A stretch of 64,000 bases of DNA from contig VJWM01000116.1 in assembly GCA_010909165.1 (NCBI GenBank), forward strand, positions 1 through 64,000, in the 5' to 3' direction. Origin of the DNA: Anthoceros angustus. Lineage: Eukaryota; Streptophyta; Anthocerotopsida; Anthocerotales; Anthocerotaceae. Positions 46,120 to 56,632 of this stretch are shown here, in pieces. Numbering within the stretch: the first letter of the stretch is position 1; every line of letters starts with the position of its first letter. The position numbers and the translations under genes are program-made. The notes under the pieces are model-generated. The model saw only the letters and a list, made by a program, of their open reading frames with translations, was not told the origin of the DNA and did not search any database.

Positions 46120-46440
46120 TTGGACACACATTTAGGACTTGTGGAGGTTCAGCCTCTCCCCAAGTCAGTTCAGTTCAGTGTCGAGAGTGGAGGCAAAGCT
46201 GCTGGTCCGTTTTGGATTCTGCTGCTGCTGAGTCAAGAAAATTCAAGTCCTTGACAGTTTTTCAGCTTGACAGGCAGGAAATTTTTGCAGCAGTACTTCT
46301 TGAGGACTTGTGGAGGTTCCGCCTGTTTCCATGTCAGTTTGTACAAGTGTCTGCAGTCAGTTCGGCATGAGGCAAAGGGGCTGGTCCCTTTTGAGTTCTG
46401 CTGCTGCCGAGTTAGTTAACTCCAAAGGGTGATGAAGCTT
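46120..46440. repeat. Two tandem copies of an approx. 175-bp unit
   Basis: Units at about 46135-46250 and 46308-46415 share GGACTTGTGGAGGTTC, AGGCAAAG and GGCTGGTC...TTTTG...TTCTGCTGCTGC. Non-coding. Confidence 0.6.
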
Positions 46441-47415
46441 GGGTATCTTAGCGTTGCACAATATCCTCTGAGCACGTTTCGAACAAGCTGAAGCGACTAG
46501 AGTTTTTAGCATAGTTGTGACTACTAGGTACATTATTTGAGCACGTCGATGAGGGGTCTAGGCGCCCAAACTCGTGCCCGCTACCCATGCCAAATTCCAT
46601 GTGTGGAAACGCTCCTCATCAAATGTGCTGCAGCAGGAACAGTAAACTCCCAATAATTGACGATACAGATGCGGCAATGCAGTAAATATAGATGGCATAA
46701 GTCCACTTAAAACCGGGCTCCTAGCACGGAATTCTCTCTTCTAGCAGTCACGCTCCCCGAGAAGGAATCCTCATGAAGAACATGCAAAACTGGAAGTCTC
46801 CAGCCTCCTCACGTGCGTGAGAATTCCCTTGAGAGATTCCCTTCGTCAACGAGATGTGTCTGCTAGAAAGGAAAACCTCTACCTCCTGGTAAACAAGGCG
46901 GTAAGTGTGCCATTCAAACGTCTCCTCCTTGCACGGAATGGTCCCTACCAAGAGTTCAAAATCTTCTAGCTATGACGTTCCCCTAGAAAGGAAAGCCTCA
47001 TGAAGGACATGCAGCACTGGAAGTATCTTAACGTCAGACTTTTTCCTTTCTAGACGACAGATCTCGTACACGAAGGGAATTCTCAGAGGTTTGGAGAGAA
47101 GTAGCCACAGCTCCGCTCAAAATTCTAGTAGCTTCAGCTCGCTCGAATGAGCACAGTGGATACTGAAGCTACGATACCCAATTCCAGCATCACCCTACAG
47201 ACACGAAACAAGCTTTTGTCACATAGCCGTAGGTAGGGAGAGCTTGGCCGCTTTCTCCTAGACTACACACAGCCGGAGGGAGTCAGGAAAAACCAACCTG
47301 AATGGTGCACATCTCATCAGTTCAGAGGGTTCGGGCAGCACCTCGATGATCCAGAGCAAGAAGAGCTGACTCTTTCCACCCTTCTTCTAGACCATCAGGT
47401 ACGGTAAGGTACCCT
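46441..47415. other. 3' flank of the maturase gene
   Basis: No gene recognised. Two related segments, 46740-46800 and 46975-47035, share AAGGAA.GCCTCATGAAG, ACATGCA and ACTGGAAGT. Some of this is probably the maturase 3' UTR. Confidence 0.45.
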
Positions 47416-49978
47416 TCACCGTATGAATTCGTCCACCATCTCCTGGTACATGCCTGGGAGGAACCGCTTCCCCATATTTCTCACCAGCTCCACCGAGCTC
47501 GGAAACCTGGCTATCATCTTGCCATCTTTAAACACATGCAAGTCCCGAGTATACTGCCCTACGACCTGTCTGGCGCTACTCTTGTGCTTGGTTGCGAGTG
47601 TGAATATTGCTGACCACCTAATCTGGTAGTCAACCAACCTCCTCACATTTGTCAAGTTGTCACAGCAACGATAGTAAGTGAGAAGTGCATAACCCACGGA
47701 TGCGAAGTAGGCTACGATTTCCTCATCTGGAATGTTGGTCTTCGGCCCAAGTGAGTTCGGACGACTCTTCCGAGGAGTGAGTATCCCACGTTTCTTCAAC
47801 TTGTCTGTTATTTCCTCCATCGAGGCCAATACCTGTAGAGGAATAGTATCACGGTACTTGTTTCGCCTTTGAGCTCTCACCTTGTTGCTCACCCTGGGGG
47901 TGACAGCGGCTAATTCAGCTTCAGCCCTATCTTCCTCGTCCAAAAAGTCCTGCATCACCTGCGTCAAATTTTCATGAGCCTCCAATATCTCCTCCGGGAT
48001 TCCAAGCCAGGAAACCTTCATCATGTCCACCTTCTCCTTTTCCAGAAGCTCCAGAACTGTTTGCTTACTTTCACCTGCTTCAAGTTTCTCCAGGGCATAA
48101 TTTGTGACGATCTCCCTTGCTTTCTTGTGCAGGACGTGTTGTGCTTCCATGCTAGAAGCAACAGTTGACCTGACCTTCTTGAAAGCCCTTGCCCAGGCAA
48201 GCAGGATAAGATTCCTCATCTGGATATCCCAGCTCTCTTGTCGCTGCTTTGCAAACTGCTTGAGACGAGCCTTCACGCGCCGACGCTTCTCCATCCCCTT
48301 TGCATACCGTCTCATTCCTTTGGACTCCGGGAGCCCGGCAACTCGCATCCCGAGAAACCTTACGTGCCCACTGGTCACATGCACAAGATGGTCCAACTGG
48401 GCGTCTAGATGGAGATCTCTTTTGACAAAGTCCTGAATCTTGTGCTGGATATCCTTCATTAAAGGTTTTGGCCCAGTGAAACCAACCAGAAACTCGTCAC
48501 CGTAACGAAGGTATCTTATCCTCACTTCTGCATCCCCCTTCCGATAACTATACCCCTCATCTGCCTCTGATTCTGAGTCATCTGAAGCCTCGTCTTCCTG
48601 ATCATGAGTGTCCTCCTGAAAGTCATCCATGTCCCGACTATATTCATACTCTTTTTGCAACTTCAAGACTTCTTGATCGAGCTTGTCCAAATAGACATTG
48701 CAAAGAGCCTTCATAAGTATACTGCCTCTTGGGAATCCGGTCTCAGGTGGGGGATCCTTCAGTTCATGGCAGACACGCGCCTCCATCTGATACAGTCTCA
48801 GCACCAAATCAACAAACCGTTGGTCTTCTATCTGCTCCTCCAGAACACGACGAAGCTGCTGTCGATTCATCTGTTCGTAACACTTCCTGATGTCATATTT
48901 CATGAAGAAATTTATCCCCCTCCACTTCTTCTTCATTTGCAGCATGACAGAGTGGCAACCCTTGGATGGACGAAAGCCATGGGAGTAGTCAGAGAAGTGT
49001 GGCTCGTACACTCTGCTCAAAGCCATACTAGCTGCCTTTGCAAGCAGCTTCTCACTTGGGTCAACTAAAGACCACGATCTGCCCGGAATCCTCACAAACT
49101 CAAATGGTCCCTCTAGCAGAACTCCACCAAGTCCCATCCTGTCTTCTCTTGATTCGGCAGCAACTACCTCCATTTTGCACAGCCTCACTACCTCCATCAG
49201 GTTCTCATATTTGCCACTAGGTCCACGAGGTAACCTTGCCATGCGCACAGCCTCATCATCCATCTGGTCCATCATTTCATCCTGTACAGATACCAAGCCT
49301 CCCGTGCCATCAGCCTCTGCCTTCTCGATCATGTCATCCTGCACATGAATGAAGCCCGACGAGCTATCAGCCTCAGGATGTGACTCCGAAACAAAATCCA
49401 CCTCCTCCTCGGGTTCAGGCAACCAAGCTGACCTCCAAGTCGACCCTGTATCCAAAACACAACACGTGAGAGAGCACCACACAAGGAAGCATCTCCACAA
49501 TTGAATCCCACTGCCAAGAACCCGTTTTCTCCCAACGCAGCATTCAAAACCCACCTGAGCACCACCTCCTCGGCTCAATCATACGCGACACACCCTCGCC
49601 AGGCCTAAATTGCCCGATGCCAACTGGCATTTTCAAAGGCCAGCAGCCATCCGCTGTGAGAGCTGAACGTGACAGCGCGCATTTGAATGCAGCACCTGCT
49701 AATGTGAGCTCACCAGGCTGCCCTGCCCCCATCTGTACGACACAAGAGACACCACCAAAACATGAGACCACCACAATCCCGTGCCGAGAACGTGATCCAG
49801 GCCCTAACAAACGCACCTCCAGAGCAGCGGGCTCACGAGATTCTGCCGATGTCCATCGCAAAGGACGATTGCCGTCCAGCCATGGTAATGCACCAGAAGC
49901 CCGTTTCAGCAGAATGTCCCACGCATTGATCACACCACCCCTCACAGCAACACCCGCTGCAACTGACCTCCTTCCCAT
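47416..49978 (-). CDS. Nuclear-encoded group II intron maturase (nMAT-like)
   Basis: Model: exon 1 49978-49555 (ATG GGA AGG...), a 109-nt intron 49554-49446 (donor CAG/GTGGGT, acceptor ATACAG), exon 2 49445-47416; phases match and give 817 residues. The Arg-rich, acid-poor N-terminus (MGRRSVAAGVAVRGG) suggests organellar import. The RT fingers/palm are visible: HGFRPSKGCHSVM, FMKYDIRKCYEQMNRQQLRR (Asp about 326) and FPRGSILMKALCNVYLDKLD. The catalytic YADD site reads YGDE (about 456-459). A charged, acidic insert precedes it. Domain X (about 680-800) has VGYALLTYYRCCDNLTNVRR and WSAIFTLATKHKSSARQVV. Proteins of this family splice mitochondrial group II introns. The altered catalytic motif fits a maturase without RT activity. 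A partial pseudogene copy lies at 37990-38790. Confidence 0.88.
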
Positions 49979-50713
49979 CTCCCCAATGCCCTCTTCCGCA
50001 TGAGCATTACATCACAATACATACATGCCGTAACCCACGCGGAGCAAACAGCAATCAAAGGACTCGATTGTCAGGTTCCACAACGAGGTGTTAAACCCTA
50101 AACCCAACCGCCCTCCCGTGAGACCTGTAGAACGAGAAACCTCCCATGATACATCATGGAGTATCATGGGAGGTGTCATGGGCTCCCTGGTATGCAGTAC
50201 ATACATACATACCAGGGTGACTGAAAGTTACTCAACCCCGCTTGTATTGTCCTCCAGTTGAATTCCGTACCGTGGGCGTTAAAAGCTTTATTTAGCAAAC
50301 GTCAGGAACGGCGGAATTATATTTTATATTTTACAAGATGAAATCTAACAATTCTAACCCCGCTTCCTATTCCTTTTTTAGGGGGGAAGGGGTCCGCAAG
50401 CACACGGCTTGTCATCTCGGCATTGGCAGGCGTTTGTAACGTTCCTCCCAGCAATCCACGCGGTTCTGGTGCGGTTCAAACCGAGGCTGTTCTGCAACAG
50501 CTGGCCTGGCCGGAGAGAGCGAGGCGAAGGCGCGACCTGGTTGAAGCTTCCTGGTTGAATGACAGAAGGGGCAAGATTTTTGTGTGTCAGGCACGGTGTG
50601 CGAGTCAGGCTCGGAGCGCGGGACGGGCACAGCCGAGTGCTGAAAGCCGGAATGCCAGATATCATGGTGGTGAATGCAAGGGCGTAGCGCTGAGAGCCTT
50701 CAACTGCGAGGAG
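49979..50713. promoter_or_regulatory. Shared promoter region with telo-box and two hairpins
   Basis: Divergent interval between the maturase (minus) and the PMEI-Kazal gene (plus). It holds AAACCCTAAACCC (50093-50105, telo-box), a perfect 13-bp inverted repeat CCTCCCATGATAC/GTATCATGGGAGG (50140-50152, 50161-50173) and a 10-bp inverted repeat CCCTGGTATG/CATACCAGGG (50185-50194, 50208-50217). An open but ATG-less frame precedes 50714. Confidence 0.55.
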
Positions 50714-51973
50714 ATGACGAAGGGAAGCTCCCCGATCCGGGAGTTGAAGGACTTCAAGGACGTCCTGACCGGAGCTTCTCCGGAATACGAGTTGGTGCAT
50801 CCTTCGGGAGGCTGCGGGGAGGCCAGGAAGTACTTCAACTCCAAGGCTGCCGCCGTTCTTCTCGTCATTGCAGTGGTTGTGGTGCTGGCCGTGGTGATAC
50901 CGCTGGCGGTGGTTTTGCCTCGGCGTGGAGGTGGTTCCAGCCTTAGTGTGAACAGCGGGGGCGGCGGGGGTGGCGTTGGCGGTGGCGTTTCTCCCGCTGC
51001 GCAACCGCCTGCGAGCGCTGTGCAGCAGGTGTCGGATCTGATCAAGTTGGCCTGTAATGGCAGTTTGTACCAGGAATCGTGCGTTCAGTCCTTGTCTGCA
51101 TACCCTGGCGGGAATAACGCGACCTTGAGGGATCTGGTGGAGATAGGGCTTTTGATTGCCAAGGCGCAGAGTGAAGCGGGGTGGCAGGCTGCAACCGCTT
51201 TTTTGACTAAGGGTTCTGGTGGTGGAAGTCCGGTGCTCGTTGGTGCGTTGCAAGACTGTGCTCAGCTTATGGAAAGCTCGTTAGGCGGCTTGAATACGTC
51301 GATCGGGATCTACAGCAATTTGAGTACGGTGGCTGCGCTAGCGGTGAATGAGTTAGACGACATGAACCAGCAGCTGAGTGCCAGCGAGACTGACATTGAC
51401 ACATGTTATGAAAGTTTGAAGGAAATGGGGGACTCCCAGATTGGTGATCAATTTCTTCAGCTTTCTGACACTGCGAAACGGATGATCAGTGATGCATTGC
51501 ATCTGACCAACTACTTGAAGGGGACTTTGGACGAACCTGATGATGAATCTGCTGATCCGCCTGTGCCCAACCGACGTCTGCTCTCGATAAGTCCAGGTCT
51601 GAGATCCTGGAGTCTTCGATTTCCCAGCGTTTTGAGATTACCGGCGACCGAGGTTGAGGAGAGGGCTGTTGAGAACGTGTTGGTGTCAGGGAGAGGGGAA
51701 AGGGCAGATTCGGGTCATGCAGACTCTCAGAAGGTGGTGCCTTGCGTCCTGAACTGCTTCAGAGCGGATCCTGTGTGTGGTGAAGACGGAGTGACGTATT
51801 GGTGTGGCGTGGCTGATGCCAAGTGCGCTGGAGTTGAGGTGGCACATTCTGGATTCTGTAATTTCCAAAATGGAGCAGGTGGGAAAGGGTCCATGGCACA
51901 GCAATCTTTGCTTCTAGTACACCTCCTCTGGCTGTTCTTTGCAGGGCTGCTTGTCCTTATTGAACTACCATGA
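50714..51973 (+). CDS. Membrane-anchored PMEI-Kazal fusion protein
   Basis: 419 residues from the first in-frame ATG (50714); the frame is open upstream but lacks ATG. Order: cytosolic head, hydrophobic segment 45-69 (signal anchor, as in many pectin methylesterases), Gly-rich linker, then a PMEI-like helical domain about 102-275 with the four expected cysteines C114/C123 and C182/C231, a spacer with NRRLLS (as at the PME pro-region processing site), and a Kazal-like domain 344-382 with six cysteines (C344, C348, C355, C364, C371, C382) around DPVCGEDGVTYWC. The hydrophobic C-terminus (398-418) may be a GPI signal or second membrane segment. PMEI domains inhibit pectin methylesterases in the wall; plant Kazal proteins are putative serine-protease inhibitors. 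The combination in one chain is unusual. Single exon as read. Confidence 0.85.
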   Translation: MTKGSSPIRELKDFKDVLTGASPEYELVHPSGGCGEARKYFNSKAAAVLLVIAVVVVLAVVIPLAVVLPRRGGGSSLSVNSGGGGGGVGGGVSPAAQPPASAVQQVSDLIKLACNGSLYQESCVQSLSAYPGGNNATLRDLVEIGLLIAKAQSEAGWQAATAFLTKGSGGGSPVLVGALQDCAQLMESSLGGLNTSIGIYSNLSTVAALAVNELDDMNQQLSASETDIDTCYESLKEMGDSQIGDQFLQLSDTAKRMISDALHLTNYLKGTLDEPDDESADPPVPNRRLLSISPGLRSWSLRFPSVLRLPATEVEERAVENVLVSGRGERADSGHADSQKVVPCVLNCFRADPVCGEDGVTYWCGVADAKCAGVEVAHSGFCNFQNGAGGKGSMAQQSLLLVHLLWLFFAGLLVLIELP

Positions 51974-52740
51974 GCTCTACATCAGCCTACTTGTTAAGCT
52001 GACATGCAGGTGCTGATTTTTAGATGGTTGCCTGTTTTGCTTCTAGGTCGTTGAGGCTTGCCAAAAGTTGACAGTTAATCATGGACCCAAGGCTAGGGAT
52101 GCAATAAGCCCTGAAATCCTTAGGGCAGATGGTTTTCATTATTCATTTTGCGAGATCAGGCAGTCTGACAATGTATTTGTACGAGATGTTTGTGAGCAGA
52201 CAAAGCAGATATTATTTCTGGGAACTTCTCATTGCTCATGGTTTCTTCCACGCCTGAGATTTCACATCGCACATTGTTTCTTCCACTCCTGAGATTTCAC
52301 ATCGCACATGGTTTCCTCCAAACTCGAGTTTTGGATGGACTTTATTTCTCAGTTTCTTGTTCAGCGTAAGGACTGCAACCTGCCAACGCTCTGTAAACTC
52401 TTGGGTTTCTGATCTAAGTAAGCTGTATATAAACAAAATATAAAATACTTAATAATTACAAAGTATGTTATAAATATATTATAAGTATCAAATACCAGGG
52501 AGGATTTCCATGAACCTGTTTAGCGGTGTTCCGAGCAAAAAACAAGGGTTATGAATTCTCTTTCATTACAATCTAAGGCTTACACCTAACCCAAAACACT
52601 AGGACCGTGTTTTCATCAGTATTTTGGAAAGTCCTCTAGATGTAGAGTTCAAAATCCAGCGTTTTCATCCGTATTTTGGAAAGTCCTCTAGATGTAGAGT
52701 TCAAAATCCAGCTATCCAGCTGTGCCAAATAGACACATAT
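51974..52740 (+). other. 3' flank with short tandem repeats
   Basis: 52236-52320 has three approx. 37-bp units (CCTGAGATTTCACATCGCAC followed by a TGGTTTCTTCCA-type run). 52611-52712 has two 51-bp units (ATTTTGGAAAGTCCTCTAGA). The first 300 bp may be PMEI-Kazal 3' UTR. No gene. Confidence 0.55.
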
Positions 52741-53070
52741 TTATAAGAACATCGTGATTAAGCATCCTGGATACACATTTATAAGAACATCGTGAATAAG
52801 CATCCTGCGCTTAGATGTACTTAGATGGGGTGCCTAAAGGGAGTGGATGCCCTTGGTGCAAGTAGCTTAGGCACACCATGGTACAAGTTGTTAAGTACCA
52901 AGTCCCATGACGGAAAATAGATCGGTACTTAGATGGGGTACCTAAAGGGAGTGGATGCCCTTGGTGCAAGTAGCTTGGGCACACCATGGTACAAGTTGTT
53001 AAGTACCAAGTCCCATGACGGAAATCCGTCCTTAGTGGACTTAAATAAAATTCTTCTTCTTCTTCTTCTA
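52741..53070 (+). mobile_element. (TTC)n-tailed retroposon-like repeat, copy 2 with internal duplication
   Basis: Same family as 45909-46099, opposite strand. The core GTACTTAGATGGGG...CATGACGGAA is present twice (about 52816-52917 and 52926-53027), and the second ends AATAAAATTCTTCTTCTTCT. Upstream, ATTTATAAGAACATCGTGA is also doubled. Confidence 0.6.
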
Positions 53071-53842
53071 TATTTACTGATGATAGAAATAAAGGATTCA
53101 ATGTTTTAGTATTTTATGGTCACTACATATATTAGTTAGCATACTTTCATGACATACGTTGTAACTTTTCAGCTTTAGAGATGTTTTTCTTAAAGAAGCT
53201 TGAAAGGCGCTTTTGCACAAAGCTGGAAAAGACAACTTGACTCTAGGGACTCAAGGAGCGAGAAAATTGACTCAAAAGTAACTTATCAGCGTCTTGACTT
53301 GACTCCAAAGTACAAGGAACAAGAAAATTGACTCAAAACAAGAAAATTGACTCAAAATCAAAATTGCCAATGGCCTGACTTGTATCTTATTATAGCAAAG
53401 CCACGACGAAAAAGGAAAAAAGTTAGTTAGGAGACCTAGGAGGCACTTATCTTTGGAGTGAGTCCTCCGAGCCCACTGTCCCACAGCCTGAAGGTTGCAC
53501 AGCTCCTCTATTTGATTGGTGGGGTGATTAAGATAGGTAAGCCACCAATGGAAAAATATCACATATTCTTTAAGAGAAGCCCGGAAGAGGAAAGTCGTTC
53601 ACCTTAACTTTCGTTCACCTTAGCTTACATATCTCTTATTTCTAGAATTTCAAAAATTCATAGCACTTTCTCAAAACACACCCTGTCTTTGTAGTTTTTT
53701 TTGACCCAAAAGTAGTTTTATTTTATGCTAAAAAGGTAATATTTTTATGCGTAATAAATACTCTTTTGAATTCCTCCATTGTTCGACCCACCTGAGCTCG
53801 CCTCCGCTCTTGTTCAAGAAAGGAAGCAGGTTCTTGGCTTCT
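53071..53842. other. AT-rich intergenic sequence
   Basis: No gene. 53240-53350 holds three copies of AAGAAAATTGACTCAAAA-type text and related TTGACTC units. Confidence 0.45.
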
Positions 53843-53914
53843 GGCCCAACCTTGCATCCAGGCCTTTCGATTCACACCGGTGTAAATCGGAAGGCCTGGA
53901 TGCAAGGTTGGGCC
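53843..53914. repeat. 72-bp near-perfect palindrome without a loop
   Basis: Left arm 53843-53878 and right arm 53879-53914 are reverse complements with two mismatches over 36 bp, centred on ACACCGGTGT. Each arm holds CTTGCATCCAGGCC. It could form a cruciform or a long hairpin RNA. Confidence 0.9.
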
Positions 53915-54653
53915 TATCTCTAAGATGAGAGGACCAAGTCTCTATTGCAGATGTGGTTGTACCAAACCCTACTCGAGATACCATGTGCGAGCATGTTATC
54001 ATTAACCCTTTGGGTTGAGCAACATGGGGATGCGCTACAACCAAGGTTCACAAGTGCACCCCTATGCAGGAAGGCCATGCTTTCATCCCCCTTGCTAATG
54101 AGACTCATAGGGCCATGAGCAAGAACTTCTCAACGTTTATCAAGGCTTGTGCTAAAGCATACCACATCCACAAGAACGGTGTAGGTCTCCCTCTTTCTTG
54201 TATGGTGGCTTTCTTCCGGCCACGAGTATCGATTGCTCTGCAAATGGCGCTGGCAAATGCAATTTTCAGCACAACTTCGAATGCGGGGAATGTAGAATCT
54301 ACAGCTCTAGTGCGCCGTAAGTAGGCCCTTCCTTATTCTAGACTATGACATCTTGGGAGCGGTAGGTAACTTCAAAGTAGACATTCGGGGGGCCTAGTCC
54401 CTCTTTGCCTGGGGCCCTCTAGAGGGTTGTTCCCCATCGACTTGGTGTAGATGGGACTTCCTATCTAAAGTCTCCATGTTTCATTAATAGATATATATAA
54501 GATAAATATGTGAAACATCAAGTATAGAAACCTATTGATATTCTATTTTTCGTTTTCTAGCTATATATAACGATACAACCGCTATAGGTGAGCACATCAA
54601 CTTAAGTGAAGTGTTTGGCCATTGAGGAAACGAAAGTAGTGAGCGTATCAAAA
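53915..54653 (+). other. Unrecognised fragment and F-box 5' flank
   Basis: A frame at 54064-54324 (FIPLANETHRAMSKNFSTFI, then AKAYHIHKNGVGLPLSCMVA) looks protein-like but matches no family I know, and it is frame-broken upstream (VVPNPTRDTMCEHVIINPLG). 54480-54653 is AT-rich (ATATATAAGATAAATATG, CTATATATAACG) and is the likely F-box promoter. Confidence 0.35.
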
Positions 54654-55925
54654 ATGGTCGTACAACTTCCAAACCACCTGTGGAAAGAGATTTTATCATG
54701 CTTACCATGCCTCAACTTGGTTCAAGTGAGGTCAGTGTGCAAACAGTGGAACAAGGAAGCTGCGATGTTGCTAGCCAAGCCTAGGCAGCCCTGGTGCCTT
54801 TGCTGCTACTGGAAGCCCTCATTTTTTAATTCCATCCTAATGGCCTTTGACTCCGTCACATTTAAATGGTTTGAGATGTCAATGCCTTTTACGGTAGATC
54901 ACTCATTACGGTGGTTGACTTTGCATCCCAGCAATGGATACTCTGGGTTAGTGCTTTTGACCCGGAGAAATCCACATGAGGAGTTGTGGGTGGGGAATCC
55001 GGTGAAAGGCAAGTGGCGAAAGCTACTAACCAACAACGAGATTGGGATGCAAGAGGCCAGGCTGGCGACGACATTCCACAACTTGATCGTCAACGAGCAA
55101 AGCAAGTCGTATAAGATTGTGAAGTTTAGCATCACGCGAGAGCTAGAGGCACAGTTCCAATTCAAGAGCAATTGGACTACAGAAGTTTATGAGTCTGAGA
55201 CTGGCCGATGGAGACCAGGGGCTTCTTGTATGACCACTGAAGTAATGATAGAAAATTGCTTGGAAAATTACAACAAGTGTGAGTCACATGGCGTCATCTA
55301 CTTCCTCCTGAAGAAAGGACATCGTGATACTTGGCTATTAACTCCTTTTGCACAGCGGGTGAGCATCATGAGCTACAATATAGAGTTGGACAAGTTCAAC
55401 ATCGTCCTGGAGGCAGCTCCATTACAACGCAATTCCTGGATGACCAAGAGCAACCTCTTCTTTTACTCTCTCGAGCCCTTCATCGTCGAAAGTGAACACG
55501 AGGTCACGAGAAGGATTCAAATTGTGGCAAGACTATGGTCCTCTCATCTTTGGAGGCATGAAGCCTCCATATTAGCTTCTAGCAACAACCTGTGCGTGAT
55601 GAGATATGAGCCTCACAAGAATGCTTGGGTCCTAGTTGATGACTCCCAATTCACGATTTCCCCAAGCCTAGATGCCTCCACCTCCACCTGGCCCTCGCAA
55701 TCGGAGAAGCCTCTCTCACATGGTCTTTTCTACACTTCCTTCATGAATTATCAATATTCCCCCTATGGCTATAGCCACACGCATTCTAGTGAGGTTATCA
55801 TGTACGAGCCTCACAACAAGAAATGGACTCAACTGCCTTGTCCAAACAAGGTGCTATACAATATGGAGAAGACCTTGTTCTTTTCCACATATTCCTTCAT
55901 ACCACGCCTAGATGTAGATCCGTAA
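54654..55925 (+). CDS. F-box protein
   Basis: 423 residues from ATG 54654 (an upstream GTG-started extension of 16 residues is less likely). The F-box is at residues about 4-45: VVQLPNHLWKEILSCLPCLN, then LVQVRSVCKQWNKEA. The rest resembles the F-box-associated region of plant F-box/kelch proteins (GLVLLTRRNPHEELWVGNPV, GKWRKLL, TEVYESETGRWRPGA, VIYFLLKKGHRDTWLLTPF and a late MYEPHNKKWTQLPCP). The F-box binds SKP1 in an SCF E3 ligase; the C-terminus would choose the substrate. Single exon, intact. It is not a close relative of the F-box/kelch pseudogene at 6.5-13.9 kb. Confidence 0.85.
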   Translation: MVVQLPNHLWKEILSCLPCLNLVQVRSVCKQWNKEAAMLLAKPRQPWCLCCYWKPSFFNSILMAFDSVTFKWFEMSMPFTVDHSLRWLTLHPSNGYSGLVLLTRRNPHEELWVGNPVKGKWRKLLTNNEIGMQEARLATTFHNLIVNEQSKSYKIVKFSITRELEAQFQFKSNWTTEVYESETGRWRPGASCMTTEVMIENCLENYNKCESHGVIYFLLKKGHRDTWLLTPFAQRVSIMSYNIELDKFNIVLEAAPLQRNSWMTKSNLFFYSLEPFIVESEHEVTRRIQIVARLWSSHLWRHEASILASSNNLCVMRYEPHKNAWVLVDDSQFTISPSLDASTSTWPSQSEKPLSHGLFYTSFMNYQYSPYGYSHTHSSEVIMYEPHNKKWTQLPCPNKVLYNMEKTLFFSTYSFIPRLDVDP

Positions 55926-56632
55926 CCTCCCATGTTGCCCAATGGTTTTTTATATTTTCAAAGTTTTATTGTCATCATATTATAAAATTATATATAATAT
56001 AATATAATAATTAAGATATGAATACGGTATAAGTTTAGTGGCTTACCTTTACCTTTTTCGGTTTTTGTGCTGAATATGCTACCTTCCGGTCTCCTTGGAG
56101 TTAGATTATCTCTTAATTTTGTTTGTTCAAATTCCTGTTCCATTTGTTCTTCCTCGAGAATGATGTTCTTTCTAACCCCAACAACTACAATCCCATACAT
56201 TCTGCTTACTTTCCGCTCTTATGTCAATCTGTTCCGCTCCGGATATGGTACTTGATGTTGGCTCAAGATATGACTTGGCTTGAGAATTGCGGCTGCTTAC
56301 TTTCCACTCTTCCGTCAATCTGTCCTGTTACGGAAATGGTATTTGATGTTGGCTTAAGGTATGGCTTGGCTTCAGAACGAGCTATCCTTGCGGGGAGGGA
56401 TACACTAGAGCTCTCTCAAATTTTGCTGGCCCCACACGTGGACAAAAACCGCGTGTACGTTTAGGTGTTAGGTATACATAACTGTATCCCGAGATGCGTG
56501 TATGTAGCTGTATGTGCAGACTGCAGACGCTACTCTGTTGTTAGTTATTGCGGTTAAGAATAAAGAAAAATAAATGGTTTTACGGGCTTCGAATTTCGAA
56601 TTTCATTCACAGGGCGACTGGCAACGGTTGAT
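55926..56632. repeat. F-box 3' flank with an approx. 84-bp tandem duplication
   Basis: 56203-56286 and 56297-56380 share GCTTACTTTCC.CTCTT, GTCAATCTGT and TTGATGTTGGCT, with about 15 differences by eye. The rest is AT-rich without genes. Confidence 0.6.

Noticed and set aside
49446-49578. Continuous 720-residue maturase ORF starting at 49578
   Set aside because: Its start is TTG, and its first 44 residues come from the intron; the two-exon model with matched phase 1 and an ATG at 49978 is better.
54064-54324. Stand-alone 86-residue gene
   Set aside because: Its apparent homologous continuation upstream is in another frame, so it is more likely a broken fragment than an intact gene.
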